From Pelagimonas varians (lineage in GTDB: Bacteria > Pseudomonadota > Alphaproteobacteria > Rhodobacterales > Rhodobacteraceae): 64,000 nucleotides of DNA. Of the stretch, positions 32,481-39,727 are shown piece by piece (positions within the stretch are counted from its first letter, which is position 1; each line of letters opens with the position of its first letter). A program made the translations under genes and the position numbers. The notes under the pieces are model-generated. The model was not told where the DNA came from, did no database searches, and was given only the letters and a program-made list of their open reading frames with translations. The DNA lies in assembly GCF_003208435.1 (NCBI RefSeq), contig NZ_QKMF01000004.1, positions 124,001 to 188,000 on the forward strand. The letters run 5' to 3'.

Positions 32481-32725
32481 GCGGCCCAAACGGAAAAGGT
32501 CAGGAGGGGGCGGGCAATCTCCGCCTCCACCAGATCGACAAGGGGATGCTGGAAGAAGCCCTGTTCGCCCTAGGCAGTGAAGGCTTCCTACAGGGGTCTA
32601 TCCACGAAAAAACCGGCATCCCCATTGATAGTGAAGCCATTCGGGAACGGGTCGCAGAGGTTATGACATTGATCGAAACGGAACTTCGAATGTTCGAAAA
32701 TGCGCAAGCCAAAACGGAAATCTAG
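32477..32725 (+). CDS. Small protein coupled to capsid gene
   Basis: An 82-aa protein with a GTG start overlapping the capsid stop (GTGA at 32477-32480). The sequence is helical and acidic (KGMLEEALFALGSEGFLQ; IRERVAEVMTLIETELRMFE). I recognise no family. It could be a head-completion or decoration accessory, or a regulator. It is the last clear gene of the operon. Confidence 0.6.
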   Translation: MSGPNGKGQEGAGNLRLHQIDKGMLEEALFALGSEGFLQGSIHEKTGIPIDSEAIRERVAEVMTLIETELRMFENAQAKTEI

Positions 32726-33079
32726 CGCCCGCAAGCGCCCGCCCCAGAGCGTCCGGCACACACGACAAAACACAGTTGTACACGAAAGCCAGTCACAAAT
32801 TGTAGAGCCGAATGCTGATGCTGAGAAGCGAGCTAAAAACCGACATGCGGGAGTGCGACGCGTGATTTGGGCAAAATGCCTGTGCTCAGGCCTTCGCTGA
32901 CCAAGCAGAGTGGCGGGAATCAGCCCGCAGCGGACCCATGGTCCTCGGTGCGAATTTGCAATAGCTGACCTTCGCCACGCAGGTCGCGACATCACACAAT
33001 GCGGACGAAGTGCTATTTCGCTGCAATTGCACCAATGTCTTGTTTCGGGATTTCCTGTAATTGACACTAGCTGCCGTGT
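32726..33079. other. No confident gene between capsid operon and lysR
   Basis: The only plus ORF (32700-32900, 66 aa) is very basic (MRKPKRKSSARKRPPQ), starts inside the previous gene and has no ribosome site. It may be a remnant. The rest looks like non-coding, host-type DNA. A 12-mer, ATAGCTGACCTT (32961-32972), recurs at 35886-35897, so the cargo block is flanked by this short direct repeat. Confidence 0.4.
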
Positions 33080-33964
33080 TTAGAATTTTGCTTTACTCAA
33101 TGCGTTTAACATAAGGTGAATAAGCCCATGTCTTGGCGCGTTTGCTGGCCATTCGGCAAAGACACTGATTGATTGTAATTCCCATTCAGGCAGCACGATT
33201 TCCATCGTGCCGTTGTCAATGCCGGCCGCGACAAGGAACTCGGGTACGATAGCTAGTCCAGCTCCAGCGTGTGCGAGGCGATGCAATGCTTGGGCATCGT
33301 TTGTAAACATGTGCAGGGTTGGCTTGATTTTCTTGGTCTCCCCGTCCTTGTTTTTAAAACTCAAAGGAACATTTTGAACTGGTGCAAGCGCCAGCCATTC
33401 CCAATCGACGAGCGCCGATGGGTCATTGTCGACGGTCCGCGTTGCAAGATAATCCTTGGACGCAACCAGAACACGTCGCACTTCAAACAGAGTGCGCGAC
33501 GTCGCAGAGTTCTTTGATATGGCCCCCATGCGAATAGCCAAATCAAACCCATCATCAATTAAAGCGCGACGCGTGTCTGAAAAATCTACAGTCAATGTGA
33601 TGCGCGGATATGCCCGTGAGAACGCGGCGATCTGATCCGTGATGTGCGACAACGACAGGACCGACGGCAGTGTAATGCGCAACTCTCCACTTGGTTCGCC
33701 AGCGGTCGCCGAAAGATCCTGCAATTCGCCTTCTACGGCGTCCAGCATATTGCGTGTTGCCGTCAGCAACCTTTGACCTTCGTTTGTGAGGGTCAGTTTC
33801 CTGGTCGAGCGATAGATCAACGCGACGCCAAGATATTCTTCCAGTTGTGAAACATGGTGGCTGACAACGGACGGCGACAAATGCAACTCACGGGCCGCAC
33901 CCCGAAAAGACCCATGGTCAATCGTTTTGGCAAAGATTGCCATTTGTCTGAGGCGATTAATCAT
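33080..33964 (-). CDS. LysR-family transcriptional regulator
   Basis: A 294-aa LTTR. The N-terminal winged HTH is GSFRGAARELHLSPSVVSHH followed by LEEYLGVALIYRSTRKLTLT; the C-terminal part is a periplasmic-binding-like effector domain (from about residue 90). It is divergent from the three exported-protein genes with a 127-bp AT-rich gap, the standard layout for an LTTR controlling its neighbour. The effector is unknown. Confidence 0.93.
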   Translation of the reverse strand: MINRLRQMAIFAKTIDHGSFRGAARELHLSPSVVSHHVSQLEEYLGVALIYRSTRKLTLTNEGQRLLTATRNMLDAVEGELQDLSATAGEPSGELRITLPSVLSLSHITDQIAAFSRAYPRITLTVDFSDTRRALIDDGFDLAIRMGAISKNSATSRTLFEVRRVLVASKDYLATRTVDNDPSALVDWEWLALAPVQNVPLSFKNKDGETKKIKPTLHMFTNDAQALHRLAHAGAGLAIVPEFLVAAGIDNGTMEIVLPEWELQSISVFAEWPANAPRHGLIHLMLNALSKAKF

Positions 33965-34091
33965 TAGGCAATATTTCCGAACAGTTAAATTTTATAAAAC
34001 CACCTTATGATTTAATCAGAATGTGTCCATCCTATTCGTACAGAGCGCCGCAAATGCAAGGGCGTCATATCGTTCAAAAGGAAACCTTAAC

Positions 34092-34571
34092 ATGAAGACA
34101 ACACACGCCATCCTCGCGGCAGCGACAATCGCCGCCTCATCAATCGCGTCCTCAGCAACCGCTGATAATTCCGAAACGGTTCAGACGTTCTATGATCTTC
34201 TCAGCAACCCGGGCTCGGAAACCCACACTGCCGCATTTGTGGAAGCAACGGCAGACACATGGGAAAGCGTCGGGGACTATTCCGGTGAAAACAAGGGTCG
34301 CGACGCGTTCTTGGGACAGGTTGGCGGCTTCGCCCAGCTCTTGCCTGATCTGAACTGGGCCATCCAAGACATGCACGAAAGCGGTGATTTCGTCACTGTG
34401 CGCGGCCGCGCGACAGGCACGCCCGTGGCACCGTTTTTCGGTGTCGACGGTGAAGGCCGCAGCTTTGACATCATGACCATCGATATCCACGAACTTGCCG
34501 ACGGAAAAATCGTCCGCTCCTACCATGTCGAAGACTGGGCAGGCGCATTGCAGCAACTTTCCGGCCGCTAG
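34092..34571 (+). CDS. Exported SnoaL-like protein (ester-cyclase type)
   Basis: A 159-aa protein with a signal peptide (about 1-25, ...IASSATA) and a SnoaL/NTF2-like fold: ETVQTFYDLLSNPGSE, then the LPDLNWAIQDMHESGDFV and RGRATGTPVAPFFGV patterns and the final DGKIVRSYHVEDWAGALQQL. This is close to SnoaL-like polyketide-cyclase/ester-cyclase proteins, but exported. The start is set by AAGGAAA upstream. It is the first gene of the operon divergent from lysR. Confidence 0.85.
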   Translation: MKTTHAILAAATIAASSIASSATADNSETVQTFYDLLSNPGSETHTAAFVEATADTWESVGDYSGENKGRDAFLGQVGGFAQLLPDLNWAIQDMHESGDFVTVRGRATGTPVAPFFGVDGEGRSFDIMTIDIHELADGKIVRSYHVEDWAGALQQLSGR

Positions 34572-34597
34572 AAACCTAACCAAAAGGAGTTCTGAAA

Positions 34598-35092
34598 ATG
34601 AACAGACGACAAGCATTAAAAGCCTCCGTCGCGGCCGCAACAGCTATGACGCTTGGCTCGGCTGCAACAGCGCAGTCAAACGATGATCAAAGTCAGGCGA
34701 GCCTCGACACCGTCATGGCACTTATGGGTGCCATGGGAAGTGGTGACATGGGTGCGATGGCCGATCTGATGGCCGACGATATGGTTTGGCTCAACGCGGG
34801 TGATCCGACCGTTCCCTGGATAGGCCCGTGGGATGGAAAGGAAGCGATCTTTGGCTTCCTCGGCGTCTTTAGTGAAAACTTTCAAACGACCAAATGGGAA
34901 AACACCGATGTTCTCGCCTCTGGCGACACGGTTGCAATCTTTGGTGACATGAATGGGATCACGACGAAGTCAGGCCAAGAAATTGGTGATTTCACATTCG
35001 CCCTGCGTGCCAAAGTCCGCGACGGCCAAGTTGTACTTTGGAATTGGTTTGAAGACAGTTTCGCGGTCAGCCAAGCCTACCACGCAAAGTAA
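34598..35092 (+). CDS. Exported SnoaL-like protein with twin-arginine signal
   Basis: A 164-aa NTF2/SnoaL-like protein (LMGAMGSGDMGAMADLMADD, VWLNAGDPTVPWIGPWDGK, a late GQVVLWNWFEDSFAV). The signal MNRRQALKASVAAATAM has twin arginines, so Tat export is likely. Tat export could mean it is folded or carries a cofactor before export. It lies 26 bp after the first SnoaL gene, with AAAAGGAG before its ATG. A different subfamily from its neighbour, not a recent duplicate. Confidence 0.82.
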   Translation: MNRRQALKASVAAATAMTLGSAATAQSNDDQSQASLDTVMALMGAMGSGDMGAMADLMADDMVWLNAGDPTVPWIGPWDGKEAIFGFLGVFSENFQTTKWENTDVLASGDTVAIFGDMNGITTKSGQEIGDFTFALRAKVRDGQVVLWNWFEDSFAVSQAYHAK

Positions 35093-35135
35093 CGCCCAAG
35101 TCCAAAACCGTGGCCAAATTCATAAGGAAACTAGA

Positions 35136-35678
35136 ATGTTCAAACTTTCAAAACGTCTCACCATTTTGGCCACGGCAACCCTTCTTACCAACGTCACGGC
35201 CGCCCTTGCACAGGATATGGCACTGCCAAACCGTGAAGGACCGCGACCCGAAACAACCAATGGCGTCCCTCATATCCAATTGGGTTTGGAGCCGGTTTCG
35301 GAACTTACTGAATTGATGTTGAAACAAATGGAAGAGCTCCCAGGTGTCACACTTGGCGCGACACGAGTATCCTTGCCAGGGGCCGTTGGTTTCCAACTGA
35401 ACCAAGATGTCGACATTGCTAGACCAGAAGCAATCGTCGGTGGCCGCGAGTTCGCGCACGTACACCCCGATGGCAGTCTGCACGCATCACTTGAACCGGA
35501 ACTGGCCCGCGCCGCGATACAGGCCGGTTGGGCAACACCGCACCCATGGGCCGATCAAAGATCCGGTTGGGAAGGCTTTGTGATGATCTACACGCCCACC
35601 ACGGAAGCAGAGTTGGATGTCGTACTTGAACTGGTGCGCGGTTCATACCGTTACGTTACCGGGCTGCCCACGCCGTAG
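35136..35678 (+). CDS. Exported luciferase-domain protein (DUF5519 type)
   Basis: A 180-aa protein with a signal peptide (about 1-24, ...VTAALAQ) and the small 'luciferase' domain defined for fungal and bacterial proteins: GGREFAHVHPDGSLHASLEP, then ARAAIQAGWATPHPW, VMIYTPTTEAELDVV and SYRYVTGLP. Despite the name, no light production is implied. AAGG precedes the ATG. It ends the three-gene exported operon. Confidence 0.8.
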   Translation: MFKLSKRLTILATATLLTNVTAALAQDMALPNREGPRPETTNGVPHIQLGLEPVSELTELMLKQMEELPGVTLGATRVSLPGAVGFQLNQDVDIARPEAIVGGREFAHVHPDGSLHASLEPELARAAIQAGWATPHPWADQRSGWEGFVMIYTPTTEAELDVVLELVRGSYRYVTGLPTP

Positions 35679-36228
35679 TTCACTCAGAAAACTGTACAAA
35701 GACAGCCACATTGCGAGGTGGCGTGCGTGAATAGAGCCTCGCTGCTGCCAACTGAACGTGGAAGCCGACATTCAAGCACGTTGCAGCATTCGATACTTCG
35801 GGCTCCAAGCCCGAATTCGCCGCGCAGAGCACGAAGGTCCGCTGTCGGGAAGCGGGCCACTCTTTGCAAAGCTCGCTTACTGCGCATAGCTGACCTTAAC
35901 GGTTGGCGCAGCATGGATGGCCGAGCTATTCGGTGTCTTGACCGACCGCTTTCGTCGATTTGCAGAATGATGTGTGCTGTTGCAGGGAACGGCCCAATGT
36001 GCGGATCAGCCTCGGCAAGCGGCGGACCGCCTGACGCGCCCTAGGCTTAGGAGCGAAGTCCGACGAAACGCTTACAATCCGCTTACAAAAAGGGAACAAC
36101 CCAAGTGAAAGTGACGCCTTTACATATGGTTAACAGGAAAATATTCGGAGTGAAATTAACCTTGTCGATAAACTCAGGCCCTAAAGTCACGCTACGCCTC
36201 GTGACACAGAGACAAAGGGCAGCGGCTG
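35679..36228. other. Non-coding region with right island boundary
   Basis: No convincing gene is seen. The stretch 35700-36050 has host-like composition and resembles decayed coding sequence without a usable frame. It contains the right att repeat (36069-36087). Beyond that lies ATTAACCTTGTCG (36155-36167), a 13-mer also present left of the island at 22349-22361. Confidence 0.5.
36069..36087. repeat. Right attachment-site repeat (attR candidate)
   Basis: CGCTTACAATCCGCTTACA, identical to 22446-22464. The match ends sharply on both sides (GC versus AA after it), as expected for a recombination core. Confidence 0.75.
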
Positions 36229-36936
36229 ATGGTCATTGCAGTAGACGCACATAAACTGGCCTATATGGCCCTGCCCAAGGCCGGGTGTTCATCTGTTAAA
36301 GAAGCTTTGGCGCGTTTAGACCCGTCGGTCAAGCTGCCCAAAAGGCGGCATATCACCTTATATACATGGCATGATCTGTACCCGACCAGCCGGTTTCGTC
36401 AGCACCGGTTCAAACGCTATGCAGATTACTGGCGGTTTTGTGTTGTGCGTGATCCGGTCAGACGGCTGTTGTCGGTCTACACCAACCGCGTGCTGCAGTT
36501 TGGCGACCTGCGCAAAAGTACGAAGATGCGGGCCGGTCCCGATTGGTTGACCGGCATAGCGCGCGACCCCAGCCCGGACGAGTTTTTCCAAAACCTTGAT
36601 GTCTACAAAAAGGCATCGTCCAGTGTGAAACACCATTCCATCGATGCGTGGTTGTTTGTTGGCCGCGATTTGGGGGTTTATGACAAAGTCTACAAGACCG
36701 AAGATTTGGGGCAATTGGCCTATGATCTCAGCCTATTGACCCGCCAACCAGTGGCAATGCCGCGCCGGAACACATCAGAAATGCGATTGCGGTTGGAAGA
36801 TTTGCAAGACAAGACAATTGATGCGGTCCGTCCATTTCTGGACAGCGAATATAGCTACTTATCAGAGTTTTACGATAATCCTTTGGGCGCACGTGTTCAT
36901 GCGTCTTGCGCGATGCCGATCCGCCGCGTATCGTAA
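36229..36936 (+). CDS. Sulfotransferase family protein
   Basis: A 235-aa cytoplasmic protein. The N-terminal PKAGCSSVKEAL is the 5'-phosphosulfate-binding loop of sulfotransferases, and WRFCVVRDPVRRLLSVYTNR is the 3'-phosphate-binding segment. It therefore probably transfers sulfate from PAPS to a carbohydrate or similar acceptor (the sulfotransferase family 2 type). The acceptor is unknown. It is the first chromosomal gene right of the island. Confidence 0.85.
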   Translation: MVIAVDAHKLAYMALPKAGCSSVKEALARLDPSVKLPKRRHITLYTWHDLYPTSRFRQHRFKRYADYWRFCVVRDPVRRLLSVYTNRVLQFGDLRKSTKMRAGPDWLTGIARDPSPDEFFQNLDVYKKASSSVKHHSIDAWLFVGRDLGVYDKVYKTEDLGQLAYDLSLLTRQPVAMPRRNTSEMRLRLEDLQDKTIDAVRPFLDSEYSYLSEFYDNPLGARVHASCAMPIRRVS

Positions 36937-36969
36937 ACTCAAGTTGATATATCGGAGAGGCGCATCATC

Positions 36970-38082
36970 ATGGCGCCCAAGCGTCCCAAGGCTGCGGGCG
37001 CTTTCCCGAAACCGGTCGAGAGCACCGCGCCTGAAAGGCCGGATCCTAATGCGCTGTATGCTGCATTGGATCTGGGAACGAATAGTTGTCGCATGCTGAT
37101 TGCCCAGCCAAAGGGCAGTCAGTTTCATGTGATCGACAGTTTTTCAAAGTCTGTCCAGTTGGGGCAGGGGCTTGAAAAATATGGTCGGCTAAGCCGCGCC
37201 TCAATGGGGCGAACGGTAACGGCTTTGCGTGTGTGCCGCCAAAAGATTGAGCGCCACAACGTAGGCCGTATGCGCCTTGTCGCGACTGAGGCCTGCCGTC
37301 GGGCGGGCAACGGTCAGGAATTTATGCGCCAAGTGCAGCGGGAAACCGGCCTGACGCTTGAAATCATCAAACCCGAAGAAGAAGCCAGGTTTGCGGTGAT
37401 TTCTTGTGCGCCCCTGGTTTCAACCAAAACCGAACAGTTGCTCGTGGTGGATATCGGCGGCGGTTCGACTGAATTGGTTTGGCTTGACCTGTCGCAGGTA
37501 GCGCCGCGGGATCGACCACGTTCAATTATGCGCTTGCACGCAGGATTTCATCCGCCCGAGAGCCCGTTTCCCGCCGCGAAAGTGGTGGATTGGATTTCGG
37601 TGCCTCTGGGGGTGGCGACACTGCGCGATCAGTTTTCCGATGTGTCGGATGATGCGGCACGTTATGCCTTGATGAGTTGGTTTTTCGAAGAACAACTGGC
37701 CAATTTCGCCCCCTATGCGGATGAGCAAGCCCGTGAAGGGTTCCAGATCGTTGGCACCAGCGGCACCGTGACCACCGTAGCCGCGTCCCATTTGGGACTA
37801 CGGCGCTATGACCGCACCAAAGTCGACGGGTTGCGAATGAGCTCTGACCAAATCGAAGCTGTCATTCAGCGCTATTTGGATTTGGGCCCGACGGGCCGCC
37901 GGCGCGATCCGCGCATTGGCCCGGACCGGCAGGCTTTGATCATGTCTGGATCCGCGATTTTGCAGGCTTTGTTGCGGATTTGGCCGACAGATCGGCTGAG
38001 CGTCGCGGATCGGGGCTTGCGCGAAGGGTTGCTTTACGCGCAGATGTCCGCTGATGGGGTTTTGGAAGACGGCCCCTTGTGA
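36970..38082 (+). CDS. ppx: Ppx/GppA phosphatase family protein
   Basis: A 370-aa exopolyphosphatase/pppGpp phosphatase of the actin-like ATPase fold. It has ALYAALDLGTNSCRMLIAQ (phosphate 1 loop), LRLVATEACRRAGNG, the second loop LVVDIGGGSTELVW, and VGTSGTVTTVAA. Length fits the short alphaproteobacterial Ppx type. It follows the sulfotransferase by 33 bp and precedes rlmE by 69 bp, all on the plus strand; ppx and rlmE are often neighbours. Confidence 0.92.
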   Translation: MAPKRPKAAGAFPKPVESTAPERPDPNALYAALDLGTNSCRMLIAQPKGSQFHVIDSFSKSVQLGQGLEKYGRLSRASMGRTVTALRVCRQKIERHNVGRMRLVATEACRRAGNGQEFMRQVQRETGLTLEIIKPEEEARFAVISCAPLVSTKTEQLLVVDIGGGSTELVWLDLSQVAPRDRPRSIMRLHAGFHPPESPFPAAKVVDWISVPLGVATLRDQFSDVSDDAARYALMSWFFEEQLANFAPYADEQAREGFQIVGTSGTVTTVAASHLGLRRYDRTKVDGLRMSSDQIEAVIQRYLDLGPTGRRRDPRIGPDRQALIMSGSAILQALLRIWPTDRLSVADRGLREGLLYAQMSADGVLEDGPL

Positions 38083-38151
38083 TAGGACCGATTTTTCCGG
38101 TGCTATTTTGCGAAAAATTGACCCGCTCCAGACCTTAAGAGGCACGTCAAC

Positions 38152-38862
38152 ATGGCCAAATCCCCCAAAAATTCTTCTGGGCGCGGACAACGCGACCTGA
38201 AGGTTCAGGTAAAAACAGCACGGGGTCGCAAGCTGTCTTCGACCTTATGGTTGCAGCGCCAGTTGAATGATCCCTATGTGAAGCGGGCCGGAATTGATGG
38301 CTATCGTGGCCGCGCTGCTTATAAAATCCTGGAACTGGATGACAAATACCGGTTCTTGGTTCCTGGCGCTCGTGTTGTCGATTTGGGCTGTGCGCCCGGT
38401 GGTTGGTGTCAGGTTGCAGCCCGCCGTGTAAACGCACTTGGCGACAAGAAGGGCAAGGACACTGGGTATATCCTTGGCATTGATTTGCAGGACGTTGATC
38501 CGGTTGCGGGCTGTGAAATTCACAAGCTCGACTTCATGGAAGATGACGCCGACGAAAAAGTTAAAGGCTGGCTCAAAGGCAAAGCCGATGTCGTAATGTC
38601 GGACATGGCGGCTTCTTCCTCGGGTCATAAACAGACGGACCACCTGCGCATTATGGCGCTATGCGAAGCGGCTGCCTATTTTGCCTTTGATGTTCTCGAA
38701 GAAGGCGGAACCTTTGTTGCCAAAGTTCTGGCCGGCGGTGCCGAAGGAACATTGCAGAAGGTTCTAAAGCAACGGTTCACCAAAGTTGCGCATGTCAAAC
38801 CTCCGGCCAGCCGATCGAATTCGTCGGAAAAATTCGTCATTGCTACAGGTTTCCGGGGCTGA
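38152..38862 (+). CDS. rlmE: 23S rRNA (uridine-2552-2'-O)-methyltransferase
   Basis: A 236-aa RlmE/FtsJ enzyme that methylates U2552 of 23S rRNA. The SAM motif is [15 protein letters not shown]. The K-D-K-E catalytic set is consistent with the Lys before [24 protein letters not shown] and the late SSEKF. It has a basic N-terminus for RNA binding. AGAGG precedes the ATG. Confidence 0.95.
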   Translation: MAKSPKNSSGRGQRDLKVQVKTARGRKLSSTLWLQRQLNDPYVKRAGIDGYRGRAAYKILELDDKYRFLVPGARVVDLGCAPGGWCQVAARRVNALGDKKGKDTGYILGIDLQDVDPVAGCEIHKLDFMEDDADEKVKGWLKGKADVVMSDMAASSSGHKQTDHLRIMALCEAAAYFAFDVLEEGGTFVAKVLAGGAEGTLQKVLKQRFTKVAHVKPPASRSNSSEKFVIATGFRG

Positions 38863-39218
38863 TCTTTCAGACACTGGACGGTCTTTGAAGGACGCGCGTG
38901 CCAAGGTCAGCAGGCGTCTTGCTTTTTGTGCGCTCAACGGCGCTGCTTTTGCATGGCCGTCTTGTGGAAGTCCTTGTTCGAACAGATCAAACAGGCGTGA
39001 AAACCGGCTGCCCGATGGGAGGGCAGGCGCGATAGGTTTGTGGTGAAGCATTGGCAGTGGCTCCGGATAACAAAGGTTTAGCAGGCTGGCTTTACCCTGA
39101 GTTCGAATTGCGGCAGGTTTTGGACTGCGGGACGCCTTGGGCATGGCCTGGGTCGCATTCGGCATGGAGGCTGCGGAGAATTGACGTTTACACTGTGTTA
39201 AGCTTGCAGGAATAGCGG
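38863..39218. other. No gene supported between rlmE and lipoprotein gene
   Basis: A minus ORF of 133 aa (38764-39165) covers most of this gap but overlaps rlmE by 99 bp, lacks a ribosome site and looks unlike a protein family. I see no RNA gene or repeat. Confidence 0.4.
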
Positions 39219-39692
39219 ATGAATTTTTACTTTTCAGGCATATTTGTCAAAGGTTTAACCTGCATTTCTTTGCTTGGCCTAGTCGCCTGCGAACCGGTAA
39301 CCATGTTGCCAAATACATCCATTCCATTGCGCAATCCAACAGCTCCTATCGCGTCACAGGTGGATGTAACGGTCGAACGCATGAACGGCGATTGGCAGGT
39401 GGTATCCGGGGCCGGAATTGCCGTGGGTAGCCATCTGACAATCACCGATAGTTTGATTTTGATTGATGGCGTTGAACAATCGTTTGTGCCTTCCGGTCCA
39501 GGCCGGTTCAAACTTGGAGGCGAAGACATTTGGGTACACTGGTTGGACATAAACAACCGTACAGCAGCCTTGGGAAACCCGGATGGAGCGCGTGTTTGGA
39601 TCATGGACAGACAAGGAAACCCTGGTGAGCGATTGAATGCGGCGCGCAAGATACTCAACTGGTACGGATACGACCTGAACCGGTTGAAATAG
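39219..39692 (+). CDS. Small lipoprotein, lipocalin-like
   Basis: A 157-aa protein with a lipoprotein signal; the lipobox is LGLVAC, cysteine about residue 24. The mature part has beta-strand patterns such as MNGDWQVVSGAGIAVGSHLT and a late DGARVWIMDRQGNPG, suggestive of a small lipocalin-like barrel. The family assignment is weak. It precedes the carnitine dehydrogenase gene by 35 bp. Confidence 0.7.
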   Translation: MNFYFSGIFVKGLTCISLLGLVACEPVTMLPNTSIPLRNPTAPIASQVDVTVERMNGDWQVVSGAGIAVGSHLTITDSLILIDGVEQSFVPSGPGRFKLGGEDIWVHWLDINNRTAALGNPDGARVWIMDRQGNPGERLNAARKILNWYGYDLNRLK

Positions 39693-39727
39693 ACCGGATA
39701 TCAGACACTTGGGACAGGGATGAAAAA

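Larger units (their letters stand above)
22446..36087. mobile_element. Integrated phage satellite with own capsid gene, 13.6 kb
   Basis: Bounded by 19-bp direct repeats, it carries an integrase, AlpA-like regulator, Toprim/SF3 replication protein, an origin-like iteron array, small terminase, major capsid protein and small unknown genes, plus a cargo block. It lacks the large terminase, portal, protease, tail and lysis genes needed for an independent phage. All recognised genes are intact, and the operon is tight with start/stop overlaps, which argues against a decayed prophage. The closest known concept is a capsid-encoding satellite (capsid-forming PICI or similar marine elements). The right boundary rests on the repeat alone. 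Confidence 0.72.

Noticed and set aside
22446-32725. Complete prophage
   Set aside because: No large terminase, portal, tail, lysis or repressor-type genes can be found on either strand.
22446-36087. Gene transfer agent cluster
   Set aside because: GTA clusters carry large terminase, portal, protease and tail genes and no integrase; this element has the reverse.
38764-39165. 133-aa minus-strand ORF after rlmE
   Set aside because: It overlaps the conserved 3' end of rlmE, lacks a ribosome site and shows no family features.
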